From Polyporus tsugae (Eukaryota > Basidiomycota > Agaricomycetes > Polyporales > Polyporaceae): 64,000 nucleotides of DNA. The translations under genes were made by a program, and so were the position numbers. The stretch covers positions 1,986,501-2,050,500 of the forward strand of contig JAHRBS010000006.1 of assembly GCA_024305745.1 (NCBI GenBank), read 5' to 3'. The notes under the pieces are model-generated. The model was given only the letters and a program-made list of their open reading frames with translations. It was not told the origin of the DNA and ran no database searches. This document shows, one piece after another, positions 35,620 to 46,313 of the stretch; positions within the stretch are counted from its first letter, which is position 1; each line of letters opens with the position of its first letter.

Positions 35620-37725
35620 CTACGGCGACCCAATCCGAATGACTCCGGTCCGCAGGACAAAGCGGTTCTCGTCGCTCTCGGGGTCCGACTCTGTCGTGGT
35701 CTCGTCCTCTGATCGCGGGGTATCCGACTCGATCGAAAGCCGCAAGTGATAGCAAGCCGCGGATACCAGTTCCAGCACGATTTGCAGGACGGCTTCACGC
35801 CCGTCCGCCAATTGAAGCTGAACGAGGTTGTTACACGACCTCTCGCCGTACGGCGCCTGCAACGTTACGACGGAATGAAGGACGCTTTTACGAGCGCGTG
35901 CCGCGGGTCGGCTTCGAGACGGAGATGCGCGGAAGCAGCCCGTGGATTGGCGTTCGGGGAGGTAGATGGTGGCTACAAACCTGAGTTCCCCACGCGGCTT
36001 AAGCTGCGTGTTGACCCAGTAGTACCAGTACTGATATGCGATGCCGAGTGCGTCTGCTCCCTTGAAGAGAGTTATCAGGGCACCGTCATGGCGGGGATCG
36101 CCCTCGGTTCGAGGATGAACGTTGACGTTGTATCCTTGTGTGCGGAGCCGGTCTGCAGCCCACTCCGGGAAGCGCACCTTGATGATTCCCTCGTCTCCGA
36201 GATCACGAGGAGGCTTGTATTCGAAATCCTTGTCCTCGCGCGGGGCAAGTTCGCGGTCAGGGTGGGGCAAGTAGACCGTTCGTATGTGGATATGGCGGAG
36301 GAGGTCATAGCCTTCAAGGTCTTGCGGAGACGGGAGAACGAACAGACCGCATGGACCATTGAATCGCATCTGGAAAACTGTCGCATATAATTGATGGATC
36401 TTGGAAGAGGGGCTATTGTAACGTTGAACAACGCAGAGGCGTCCAAGTAGACCCAGATCGCTGTAGCGCTGATCTGTGCAAGCCAAAATTGCGATGTAGT
36501 AATCATGGTCTTCAGGATGGAGGTCCGCCTTGTTGGGAAGGGACAGCAAAGGGAGCTGGGTACGCGTGCCATAAGGGGATAGGCCGTAGTCATGAACGGG
36601 AACCTCGATCCCGCCGAGAAGCGCAGTGAATGAATCGTAATCGACGACGCGTTTTACGCAATTAGATCCATGGAAATGGCGTGGCGATGTCGCGAATAGG
36701 CTCGAGGCGTTCACGAACGGGGCACGATCCGCCAGGGATAGAAGGGGGGGTCGATCCTCTCTCTCTCCATTAGCTGATGTCGCGGCCCGGCCAGGAGTTG
36801 TACCAGTGTATGGAAGTGGTTCGGAGGAGTCTAGAAGCAAGGTTGCAGGGACAGGGCACGTACACGTGTTGCCCCAAGCGAAGAGACTCTGATCCGGGAT
36901 TCGTTTCAGAATCTCCTCCTGCAGTCGCCTGAACGCGCGGCGTCCTTCGCCGTACAAGACCGGCATGTGGATGTCGAAGATACCGAGAAGTGAGTACGCC
37001 TCATCCTCCAATCTTGTGGTCTCCCGTTTGGATGCCCACGACATCCGCTTCGCCACGCTGACAAGGTCGAGCGAAATTTCGTGCTTCAAGACGTCTTGAT
37101 CTATCCACGTGATTTCCCAGATGAAGGATGCTAGACTGTGCCTCGTTCCGAGATATCTCCACTCCTCCGACAAAAACACGACTTCGGGGGGAGCAATGAG
37201 TTCCTGGAGCGTCCAGCCTCGAGTGAACCATCGGCTCTTTTTGAAATGCGGATTTTGACGAGGAGGGCAAGTGGGAACGTCGGCGAGGTAAGCGTAGCAT
37301 ACTTTGGCATCGCTATACCATGCATACATCGAGTTGATGGCCTCTGACCACTCGGAGCTATTCGTCTTGTCGATGCAGCACGAGTCAATCCAGACGTAGC
37401 GGAAGCCATATTCGAGGGCCGTTTCGCACGCGCGGCGAATTTTGGAGGACAACCTTGGGTCGTCCCAAATCGACGAAGGTTGAGGGGTATGGTAGTTCGT
37501 GGCGGGGGGTGACCGATTGGAGGCTGTCGCAGGGTTTGGATGGGAACTCACGGGAAGGACGGCAGGCAAGCGACGACCGTCAGGGCCGTGATCCCATTGA
37601 ATGGCTTGAAGTTCTTGATAGGTCTGTTCGCCCTCGGGGACCCATGTATGGGAAAGGATGGCATATATGTCGGTGTGCGGATTGTGATCTACAAACTGTC
37701 CAGTCTTCGTATCAAGAAGGCGCAT
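35620..37725 (-). CDS. HET domain protein (heterokaryon incompatibility type)
   Basis: A single uninterrupted frame of 701 codons. The N-terminal half is a full HET domain: MRLLDTKTGQF start, YAILSHTWVPEGEQTYQEL, CETALEYGFRYVWIDSCCID, SSEWSEAINSMYAWYSDAKVCYAYLADV, SRWFTRGWTLQELIAPPEVVF, then ETTRLEDEAYSLLGIFDIHMPVLYGEGRRAFRRLQEEIL. These are the signature blocks of basidiomycete HET proteins. The C-terminal 350 residues have no domain I recognise, and none of NACHT, WD40 or ankyrin repeats is visible. In ascomycetes such proteins trigger cell death on non-self fusion; that role is not shown here. The lack of introns contrasts with its neighbours. A GA-rich tract at about 37954-37990 lies in the promoter. 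Confidence 0.9.
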   Translation of the reverse strand: MRLLDTKTGQFVDHNPHTDIYAILSHTWVPEGEQTYQELQAIQWDHGPDGRRLPAVLPVSSHPNPATASNRSPPATNYHTPQPSSIWDDPRLSSKIRRACETALEYGFRYVWIDSCCIDKTNSSEWSEAINSMYAWYSDAKVCYAYLADVPTCPPRQNPHFKKSRWFTRGWTLQELIAPPEVVFLSEEWRYLGTRHSLASFIWEITWIDQDVLKHEISLDLVSVAKRMSWASKRETTRLEDEAYSLLGIFDIHMPVLYGEGRRAFRRLQEEILKRIPDQSLFAWGNTCTCPVPATLLLDSSEPLPYTGTTPGRAATSANGEREDRPPLLSLADRAPFVNASSLFATSPRHFHGSNCVKRVVDYDSFTALLGGIEVPVHDYGLSPYGTRTQLPLLSLPNKADLHPEDHDYYIAILACTDQRYSDLGLLGRLCVVQRYNSPSSKIHQLYATVFQMRFNGPCGLFVLPSPQDLEGYDLLRHIHIRTVYLPHPDRELAPREDKDFEYKPPRDLGDEGIIKVRFPEWAADRLRTQGYNVNVHPRTEGDPRHDGALITLFKGADALGIAYQYWYYWVNTQLKPRGELRFVATIYLPERQSTGCFRASPSRSRPAARARKSVLHSVVTLQAPYGERSCNNLVQLQLADGREAVLQIVLELVSAACYHLRLSIESDTPRSEDETTTESDPESDENRFVLRTGVIRIGSP

Positions 37726-38541
37726 ATCTGGGGCGCTACGATGGGAGAGAGGACAACGATGGGATGGATGGGCTGTGGAACGTAGGTCGTACGTAGTGTG
37801 CTAGAGTCTTGGGGAAAGACAGAGGGTCGGGGCCGATTGGAAGGGTATTGGTGGAGGAACCGAAGAGCCTGAGGATGGTTGCGGAGAACAAATGTTGAAG
37901 GGCGTTGGGGATGGAGGCAGGGGATGTGCGGTGGGGGAAACAATACTCAGATAGAGAGAGAGAGGTTGAGCGGGAGAGCGCGGGAGAGGCGGTATAGTGG
38001 TATACGGAGGAGAAGCGTGTGCGACCCATCCACCAGCGAATGTCTCAGTCAGCCTCAGCGCTAAGTCACCCGCCTCGTATTTCTGGAGGGATCCATCATC
38101 ATGTCATGCATCTTGCGAAGTGTTCCTTTGCGGAGGTATTAGAACATGTTCAGAAATTGAAAATAGTGAATCGCAAACTTGAAGCTCAAGGTGTTCGTCG
38201 ACATCCAGGAGTACTAGTCGACAACGGTGACTCGAGAACAGGGCCCGGAGAAGATCCACACCCTGAGCGAAGTTGCCCAGGATAGCTTTGTATTTGGTGG
38301 CTACTAACGTAAAACCAGGACAATTACGGTGAAGGTGCATTATTTTATGACTACACTACATCACAGCTGGCCTCCAGGACATCTGCGCACGGTGACACGA
38401 GTCCCGACTCGACAACTTTAATTACGCAAAGGAGCCTCCCTGGCCACGAAGAGCCTTTAGATTCACTAGACATGTCTGAGTCAGCTCCCGTGAGAGATGG
38501 AAGTCAATGCAAACAAACACTCACAATCGGAGGGTGAGAGG
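37726..38541. other. Intergenic, promoter of the HET gene
   Basis: Contains a pure GA tract near 37954-37990 (CT-rich on the HET gene's strand, as in many fungal promoters). No gene seen. Confidence 0.5.
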
Positions 38542-39479
38542 TTAGATCATGGCGTCAAGGGCTGAGTGGGGATACAAATACGCCTGCCGCACGCAGCATG
38601 CGGGCCTTGAACTTGAGGAGCGTCGTGTTGGTGCACAGAGACGAGGCGCACTTCCCTGCAGGGGTCGGCAACCTCGAGGCTCGAGCGACAGGTGATGTGC
38701 ACGCAGCTCCTCGAGGAAAGTGGGCGGCGGGGTGATCGCAGGCCGCGCCTGGCTCTCCACATCCTCCCAGTTCCTATACGACAATGCAGGCGTTGGTCAG
38801 TGAACCGAAAGCGAGCTGGATAAAAATGGATTACGCACTGCCAAAATAGTCGCTGCTTCGTCATCCTGCACATCTGAGCGGGGTCTGGCATGCACAGCTG
38901 CAACTGCAAGACTCAGCGGCGTGAGCTAAGAGTGCCAACTTCCCAACAATGCAACGCTGCAGTACTTACGTCCATGATAAATACTTGCAGCTCCTCCAGC
39001 GCTCCATGCTCCTGCATTTCTTCCTGGATCTTTTCATGCCATGAGCGCCAGATCCGACGGAATTGAGGCAGCGAGTTGTTCCTGTAGCACCACAGTGAGC
39101 AAATTGTGTTCCTCATCGCCCGTGGTTCAAAGCAGCTTACCTCATGCATGAACATCGCAATGACCACCGCGCCAAGAGACCCAGACGCGTAGTCCGACGC
39201 CTCGTCGTACTCCTGCACCTCGCTATCGGGCCGCGGTGAACAATGTCACGTTCATGCAGCCAGTTCAGCCCCAGGATCTACGGCGTCGGTAAGGATAAGG
39301 ACACCATCTCGAAGTAATACGCAAGACAAGATACGTACAATATCTGCCGAAGCTAGCACCAAAGAGTCGTACCCGATCCGGTACCGGCACGACGCAATGG
39401 GCTCGGAGACTGGGGATGTGTTGCAGCTGACCGGGGCAGGGCATCCGGCGACGGGTGAGAAGTTTGTCTGCGAGCGCAT
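38542..39479 (-). CDS. Hypothetical protein, multi-exon
   Basis: Not recognised. A model can be built from MRSQTNFSPVAGCP (39479) through four introns with good GT..AG ends that keep one frame: exon 1 to SADI, exon 2 with ILGLNWLHERDIVHRG, exon 3 NNSLPQFRRIWRSWHEKI, exon 4 LQLCMPDPAQMC..RLFWQ, exon 5 NWEDVESQARPAITPPP, ending SALDAMI with the stop at 38542. A TATA-like stretch on the minus strand near 39573 supports a start here. The second intron is also open in another frame, so exon 2 could be read differently (EVQEYDEASDYASGS). WLHERDIVHRG recalls the kinase catalytic loop, but no other kinase motif is present, so I do not call it a kinase. Confidence 0.4.
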
Positions 39480-41129
39480 GAGGAGTGTACGATGGTAAGG
39501 GAGTGGGAGAAAGGCGCATGCTGGAAGAGCTGCCGGTGTTGTAGTTCTCTCAGGTTCGGGGGGTGGGGGTTATATAGGCGTCACCGGGGGGTGGGGGCCA
39601 AAGCGCACGGCATATCACAGCTCAATAACAACGGTGCAAAGCACGGAGAGACGCATCAACAATTGAGAGACCCGGCGTATGGCCACCCTGAATAGAAAGA
39701 CTCACCTCGTAGTCGAACGCCGGGGAGTGCGCGAACCAACGTCAAAGAAACAACAATTGCAGGATGTGTCTGCAACGTCGCACTGAGATAGAGTGCCTAT
39801 TGTCAGCATTGTTCGGCATAACACTCGGCCTTGGCGTTGGACATAACGCGTGCCAATCTACGGCGGGGGACTAGACAGTCGGCAAGTAGACCTAAGCTGG
39901 AAGCTCAGGCACAACTGCATAGGAGAACGAGAACGGAAGGAGCCACCGTTAGCTTAGGTGGCTGGTAATATGGAGGGTAGACTCACCTCTGTAGGGGTTT
40001 TTGCAGAGACTATGGCCGGGGTCGCACAAACCAACACCACCGTGACGCATTCGAGATGTGACCCTCAGAAGGAAGTAAAAGGAAAACAGGTCACCTGTTA
40101 CCGGACCTAGAAGAGCCGTTGCGTGGAGTTGCTGTGGACGCACTGAAAGGACCATGAGGACAGCTTGCTTGGCATTGTGAGATGTACATTCGTGATCAGT
40201 AGCACAGATGGCAGGTTATTGACGGTGGGTGCTACTAATCAGCATGGACACTTTCGCCTGGCCATCTAGCTGCCAATAACGCGACACTGATACTTTGGAG
40301 GTGGTAGAAGAGAAAGCTATGGCTGGGGTGCAGAGGGGCCTGTCGACGGCGATGGTTCCAGGAAACATGGTTCAGAGCCAAAGTCTCGTGGACCAGGATC
40401 ATGGCGAAAATTTCCTCAGTAACCACTGGCAGATTGCCGTGGGAGGGGACAAAGCCTGCGAGTAGGGCAGCGCACGAAGTTTGGTGATGTCGCATCGGAA
40501 TATTCGTAAGTTGAACCGTTCAATCTTGCAATACTAGTGCTCTCGGAGCCTAAGAAGCCTACAAAATGTGGCGACAACTGCCAAGAGCAGTGTTTTGACT
40601 CTGGCTGGGAGAACTCACCGTCCTGAGAGCCAACTCGATATCTGGGGTACAACTCAAGTTATCGCAGTGGTAGAAATAGTTTGCGGACTTTTTGAACGGA
40701 CCAGGGCATTGGAGGCCAAGTCGGGAGGGCACTCAACGTTGACTACTTAGGTTGAGTCACCCGGGCGGGCGGGCGGGATCATCGGTTGCCTAGATATGGT
40801 AAGTCCCGTAGTCTCCCGGTGCCTGTCTCTCACCTTGAACTTAAACCCGGACCGCCAACTCAGAATCTCCCTGACTTCGCTAAAGCAGTTCTGATGGCAA
40901 TCTGTCCGTCCCAATGTGCATATGTGCAGTACTTGCACGAATGAGTGGGCGCACATCCAAGGGTGGTAACTTGGTGGCGGCGAAGTAAGCACTTCTTTCC
41001 TGTATCATATGGGCGCGGCCGCTCATATCTGATGTCTGCAGCCCAGTGGCCAGTGCCAGCGAAATGTGTTTTCGACATTTGTTCACTCGTCCCCCTTCAT
41101 TTCACCCCTACTAGCCTACGACTCTGGGT
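39480..41129. other. Intergenic, no supported gene
   Basis: About 1.65 kb with only short open frames. A GGGC repeat occurs near 40763. Nothing recognisable. Confidence 0.45.
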
Positions 41130-42461
41130 ATGAGTGGCTCCAACTGTGTCATTCGCGAGGTTAGTACGACGGCGCGGCCGCCTTCAAGCGACGACAAGTT
41201 ATTGATCTGCAAGCTCTGCCCAGGTCTCAAAGGACTTGTGGACATTCTCATGGTGGGATATCGGGTGCTGCAGGACGAACAAGTGCTCATCGTCACTGCT
41301 CTCTAGTCCCTTCTCGGTGATGAACATTTTCCCCGTCGGAGGACGGTCGACAGCCATCAAACTACGCAATGGAGGCGTTTGGGTCCTCGCCTCCACGCCG
41401 CTCATTGACCCCACCAAGGCGAAGCTTCGCGAGATGGGCACAGTGAAGTACGTACATCTCTGTTTGGGCATTGTGTACGAGATGGCGTCTGACGAGTGCG
41501 ACCTGACAGATGGATCGTCGGTGCAGACATGTACCATCATATGTTCCTCGGTATGGCAATCTCCTCGTTCAGAACGTATCCAGATATGCCACAATTATCC
41601 ATACTGATTCCTGCGACGTCACAAGCCGACTTCAAGAAGGAGTATCCAGATGCCAAAGTGATCGCCGTGGACGCAGCGAAGACGAAGGAAGCGGTAGCAG
41701 GAGCTGGTCTCGAGTTCGATGGAGGTATGATCATATATTGTAGAATGTGATCTGCCAGACTCATGCGTCAGTACTTCAGCATGGGGGGCTGACCCGCCGA
41801 ACACGAACTACGGCTTTGAAGATGATGTAAGTCTCAAACTATGCTGTGGCGGTCGTCTACTGAAAAGCTGAGTCGCACCGGCAGATAGAGCACTGGTGAG
41901 CCTCGCCCCCAACATTCTCGCGCTACCGTGTTGCGGCCAGCCAATGCCGCACAGTTGCTTTCCAGGATTCCTGAACAAGGACGTCGCCTTCCTGCACAAG
42001 GAATCCAAAACCCTCATCCAGGCTGACCTCCTCTTCAACTTCCCGGCCCATGAGCAGGTCTGCATCTCAGTTGGTGCGCTCTTAATCAATGCTCACTGAC
42101 GCTCTGCAGTACTCCCTGGCGGGTGGAACTTCGTTCTTTTCGTGGAGTCGCTGGAACCCCTTCAGCTGGACGAACAGGAAGACGGTTTGGTGGCTTGGCC
42201 AGGACAAAGAGTCAGTACGCGATGTGTGCGGTCCACCAACGTCTTTCATATCCATTCACATTGCTCCAGGGCAATGAGGCGCGATGCGAAGACGGTCGCA
42301 CAATGGGACTTCGATCGCATCATTCCTTGTCATGGGGTATGTATTCTTCTGGCTGCTGAACACTTTCATCGCTGAGCACATATATATTGTATGCGCAGGA
42401 TGTGATTGAGACGGGGGGCAAGAACGCATGGACAGAGGCATATCGCGACTTCCTAGATTAA
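41130..42461 (+). CDS. DUF4336 family protein (metallo-hydrolase-like fold)
   Basis: The model starts MSGSNCVIRE at 41130 and runs through about nine short exons: DLWTFSCPFSVMNIFPVGGRSTAIKL, GGVWVLASTPLIDPTKAKLREMG, WIVGADMYHHMFL, DFKKEYPDAKVIAVDAA, WGADPPNTNYGFEDD, FLNKDVAFLHKESKTLIQADLLFNFPAHEQ, YSLAGGTSFFSWSRWNPFSW, KTVAQWDFDRIIPCHGDVIETGGK, ending YRDFLD and TAA at 42459-42461. The GAD..HH, LIQADLLFN and IIPCHGD blocks are those of fungal DUF4336 proteins, which look like metallo-beta-lactamase-fold hydrolases; no reaction is known to me. All splice joints keep the frame. A decayed second copy of its last exons lies at 45935-46110. Confidence 0.82.
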
Positions 42462-42499
42462 GATGTAAGCATCGCAGAAATAGATTGTCTGACATTTGT

Positions 42500-42635
42500 C
42501 TGACCGAGCTATTGGTATTCAGTATTCTAGCTTTCGTGGGTACCGGTCTAGGAACAAATGAAACATCGGGGCGTCGTCGTGTTGTGTCACGATGTCCGGC
42601 AATTTACAAGAGCATATATGGAGTCCTTCTTTCTG
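42500..42635. repeat. Duplicated 3' flank, copy 1
   Basis: The flank just after the intact DUF4336 gene matches 46131-46262, in the same orientation, at roughly three bases in four by eye. Shared landmarks are CCGAG(C/T)TATTGGT, CATCGTCGTGT or its variant, ATGTCCG and CCTTCTTTC. Confidence 0.75.
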
Positions 42636-42668
42636 TAACATAAGTATTTCACACTCGTGCACTCAACT

Positions 42669-42713
42669 CTAGTTCTCGACGAGGTTGCTCGCCCGCGTAT
42701 TAGGGTTGCCATC
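42669..42713 (-). pseudogene. Relic of a GDP-mannose 4,6-dehydratase gene (C-terminal scrap)
   Basis: Fifteen codons on the minus strand read DGNPNTRASNLVEN and a stop. The intact GMD ends with HGNPAKAEK, then more residues, then SSNLIENQN. The scrap therefore keeps the GNP block and the terminal SNL(I/V)EN with the middle deleted. It lies between the intact DUF4336 and wax synthase genes, where a second GMD would be expected under the block-duplication model. Confidence 0.65.
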
Positions 42714-42803
42714 CCGATTATAGCGACACCCTCATCAAGTTGAGTCTAGATTTATTCATCAGCCTCGGTTCACTCGAGCCTACTGGTCTCAAACATGAAA
42801 CAC

Positions 42804-44180
42804 TCACAGAAACTCGGGCGCAATCGTTTGCACGATCGAGAACTTAGGCGGGGATTTCGACCCAACCTCATAGGTAACCATCCACCAAATAAGCAGCAAG
42901 GAGTACGAAAACGCTACGAACACCCAGGTGTACCCGAGCACCCGCACCCAGCGCGGCGGCGGCCCCTCCTTCCCCTTCGTTTTGGTCGCGGACCCAACCC
43001 CAAGGTGACGGGCCAAGGCGATGACGCCGTCCTCGAACGTAATGGCGACGGCGTTGGCGAGGAAGAAGGGCATCGACTTGCCGAAGGGCTCGCCGAGCGC
43101 GAGGTCGCCGAAGCTGTGGAGCAGCCCCGAGAGGAAGAACGCAGTGTAGAGCTGCGAGTACGAAGACGCGTTCGAGCCCTTCGTGAACCCCAGTGCGGAG
43201 GAGATCGCTTTTCCGCAGGCGGAGAAATACTGTGCGCGTGTTGCGAGAGCGTCCAAGTCGACGTCGCAAGCAAAGCGTTCAGCACTGTGGGGGAGAGAGG
43301 AACGTATGTGGCTCAGCTCACCCCGCGAAGCATTTGGTGCCATGTTCGTCTGTAGGATGGAGGGTCTCTAGTTCAGCAACGTGTTCTAGTCCGGGCGGTG
43401 GCGCATCATGACGTACCCCCAGAATCGCCGGACTGTGTATGCGTCCCACCAGTTCCCGATCAGGTCGGGCCACATCTCCGGATCCCCGTTCCCCAGCCCC
43501 GTCGCGACGCAGACGATCGCGAGGAGCGTGTATTGCAGCCTGAGGTTCGCGTATAACTTCGTGCAGTACGCAAACAGGCACACGGAGGCCATCACGTAGC
43601 CACGGAGCCCGGTCGGGAACCCAGGCGTGCCCTGGACCTCGAAGAGCGGCTGGAGCCTGACGTACGTCCCCGCGAGGTCGACGACGAGTGCTGACTTGAC
43701 CACGGTGAAGGCGGCCTGCCGGAGGAAGACGGCCCTGCTCTTCGTCGTGGGTGGGGGGACGTTGGCGACCTGGGTGTCCCAGCCGATCAAACGGGGACTC
43801 CATACGATGCTCATGGCATAATAGATCCTCTTCCAGAGCGGGTACGTCTCGGGCACGGCGACTTCGTTGTTGTACCGCCACTTCATCGGGTTGTCGAGCC
43901 AGAGGAAGCGGGGGACCCAGAGGAGGATGAAGCCACAGCCAACACCCGACGCGTACGAGTCCTCCGAAGTGCCCGGGGCGGTGGCGCAGCCCAGGGTGAG
44001 TTGGTAGCAGACGTATATGAGGAGGGCAGTGACGACAACGCGAATGGTAGGGTGAGGACGAAGCGCGATGATAATCGCGACGACCAGATGAAGACAAATC
44101 CTCAGCAACGATGGGGGAAGATGGCCGTACCCAGGGGCCACCGCAGTGGATTGGTCAGTCGTAATTGTCGAATGATTCAT
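42804..44180 (-). CDS. Wax-synthase-like membrane acyltransferase (MBOAT_2 type)
   Basis: Multi-pass membrane O-acyltransferase; acceptor and acyl donor unknown. It starts MNHSTITTDQSTAVAPG at 44180. Several hydrophobic helices are seen (LRICLHLVVAIIIALRP, IRVVVTALLIYVCYQL). RFLWLDNPMKWRY and ERIYYA-type segments are followed by GNWWDAYTVRRFWG, where an intron joins to RTWHQMLRG, the conserved block with the likely catalytic region. Another intron joins to YFSACGKAISSALGFTKGSNASSYSQLYTAFFLSGLLHSFGD. It ends SIVQTIAPEFL with the stop at 42804. Both introns keep the frame. TATATATAA at 44247-44255 gives a promoter about 65 bases upstream. A broken paralogue lies at 51340-51852. Confidence 0.85.
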
Positions 44181-44246
44181 CCGTAGGTTGAATGGCAGGC
44201 GGGTAGGAATGCGAGCGTTGCCTGGAGAATGGGAGTGGGGGGTTAC

Positions 44247-44255
44247 TTATATATA
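44247..44255 (-). promoter_or_regulatory. TATA box of the wax-synthase-like gene
   Basis: TATATATAA on the minus strand about 65 bases upstream of the start codon. Confidence 0.55.
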
Positions 44256-45039
44256 CCAGTGGATTCCGACCAAGCAGCAAGACGTGCGAGGTCCGCTAGT
44301 AATGAAGGTGCTTGCTACTTGTCAATGAACCCACTCAGGTGATGAGCGGCAGGCACCAGTGAGCGACATCTGCCTGTTCTGTTGCCGGTATGGGTGTTCA
44401 ACAGTGCGCAATCAGGCCACTTCAGAATTGAATTGATGAAAGCTATAGTGCAGCAGTGGTCATGCTAGTCTCAGTTCAAACGAGCATTAGTACGTAATGG
44501 GTAGTTTGTGTACACCTACTTGTACTCACCGGAGGCTGGTACGTCACAAAGTACATACATGCCGCGCTAGTGCTACTCCTGAGATAGTGCCACGCACTTA
44601 AGGCTTGTCTCCCAGTCTGTCTCGGTACAGAGTTGCTTTCTCCGCAAAGGCTACTAGTACCGACCAACGGTTGGAACATGCTTGGCACGTCTTGCCTTCT
44701 CACTGCTCAGTGCACCATCCCTTCAATATGCCAAGCATACAGTGTTCCGCAACGACAGGCTGCCACCGTTGAAGTTCTACCACAATTCACCGTGACTTGA
44801 TTTCCCAGACAGCCGGCCAAGCTAACCCTCGGTCGAGGGACTGCATATTCAAGTGAAATTTCCACCCAGATCTTGGCAATCGCAACACCTTTCCATCCAC
44901 ATCCATATGCATCCCCGACACATCGCGATACTTACCGCCCAGCTGTCCTTCGGCCGTCATTCCGTGGCCTGATTACTGTTTTTATCACTGCTAAACCCGG
45001 CCCCTCAGGGAACACGCTCATAGCCGACACAGACTCTAA
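44256..45039. other. Intergenic, no gene seen
   Basis: Lies between the wax synthase promoter and a P450 relic. No coding signal. Confidence 0.4.
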
Positions 45040-45509
45040 GCTACTCGGCAAAAGTACGAAGGGTACACTCCTCACCGCGCCCTTGCACTCCACGCACCAC
45101 GACGAATAGAAGTACGCCAACCCAGAGCTGCTCGACCCCTTCCGCTTCGCAACGATGCGCGGTAGCGAAGGTGAGAGTTTGAAGCACCAGCTCCGATCGT
45201 CAACACCGGTACCTCCGCCGACTACATCCCGTTCGGCCACGGCAGGCAGACCTGATACGTCCCTCCTCCTCCGAGCCGCCCACGCCTTTTCAAAGCAATA
45301 ATCGTTCACATCCTCCCGAACTTAAAGCCCAGGGCGATTCTTTGCGGCGAACGAGGTGAAAACGGCACTCGCGTATATCCCTCCTCAACTACGACCTCAG
45401 GATCGGCGGCGACGGCAAACGGCATGCGGACATCTTCCACGGTACCTCCGTCATTCCCCCTGCCCAGCCGGTGTTCTTTAGGAAACGCCAGGTGGTGTCT
45501 GAGTCTTGA
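45040..45509 (+). pseudogene. P450 C-terminal fragment, decayed
   Basis: The pieces follow the order of a P450 C-terminus: KGTLLTAPLHSTHHDE, an in-frame TAG (45107-45109), KYANPELLDPFRFATMR, EGESLKHQ, then in shifted frames NTGTSADYIPFGHGR, PGRFFAANEVKTALAYI, NYDLRIGGDGK and PVFFRKRQ, with TGA at 45507-45509. The cysteine-loop area is interrupted by non-coding sequence. At least one stop and two frame shifts make it a relic. The motifs (DPFRF, FGHG, PGRFFAANE) belong to a different P450 family from the intact gene at 16261-18590. Confidence 0.75.
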
Positions 45510-45934
45510 TCGTGCTGCGGTGTGCTGTCTTTGTGGCGCCCCCGGAGCAACACGACAGATCCGTCCTGAGACTTTCCTCCGCTGAAAGTGAGGAGTGACT
45601 GTCTCTAACAGGCGTATACTACTCGTCAAAGTACGTGTTTCTGGTGCCTTATCATCGGCCGCGTGGACGACCCCTACATATGGAGCTTGGAACATGCTGT
45701 ATACCTTTCCGATACTCTGCCTTTTTCTTTGTCCCATCACTGGCATCTCGTTCATGAAAGGCCATGACTGTAACTGGATGTGTCTTTGAGTCTTGTCGCT
45801 CGCTGTAACGACCTGTCCTGTTTCGAATAGAATCCACGTCACTTTCTAGACAAGCAATATAGCGGCGAACGTTTCCGAGGACACCATCCAGACGATCATC
45901 GACCAACTCCACGATGTCGCACGTTAGTAAAGCG

Positions 45935-46110
45935 CGGCGCGAAGATTGGACTAAAGCCAATCCGAATATTCGTCTACTTCTCGATATTATTCTTTGCCAT
46001 GGGGTGCGTCCGTCCGGCCGTAAAACGTTCTATTGTATGTGCATGACATAATTCAAGAGAGGCGGCAAGAAGGCTGGGACGGAGACGTATCGAGGCTTCC
46101 TGGATTGTGC
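45935..46110 (+). pseudogene. Relic of a second DUF4336 gene (last exons)
   Basis: Sequence around TTATTCTTTGCCATGGGGTG (45988-46008) matches the IIPCHG exon end with its splice donor in the intact gene. GGCAAGAAGGCTGGGACGG and GGCTTCCTGGATTG (to about 46107) match the last exon, where the stop codon has been lost. Upstream exons are not recognisable. It is followed by the same flank as the intact gene. Confidence 0.65.
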
Positions 46111-46130
46111 ATACACGATCCTACAATCAA

Positions 46131-46262
46131 CTAACCGAGTTATTGGTGTTCTTTATTCCAGCCTTCGTAGGCATTTGTCCAAGAACAAAGAGAATGTCGA
46201 AACATCGTCGTGTGTGTCATAATGTCCGACAGTTTACAAGAACATACAATGGCCTTCTTTCC
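46131..46262. repeat. Duplicated 3' flank, copy 2
   Basis: Partner of 42500-42635. It runs up to shortly before the stop codon of GMD, whose own duplicate scrap lies at the matching place in copy 1. Confidence 0.75.
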
Positions 46263-46313
46263 GCGACACAATCGACGCCTGCGCAACACAGCGCGCGGCT
46301 CTGTACTCGATAT

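Noticed and set aside
35746..36390. Plus-strand frame opposite the HET gene
   Set aside because: Antisense shadow of a strongly supported coding region.
39215..39290. WLHERDIVHRG as a protein kinase catalytic loop
   Set aside because: No glycine loop, VAIK, DFG or APE motif nearby; the resemblance is limited to one short string.
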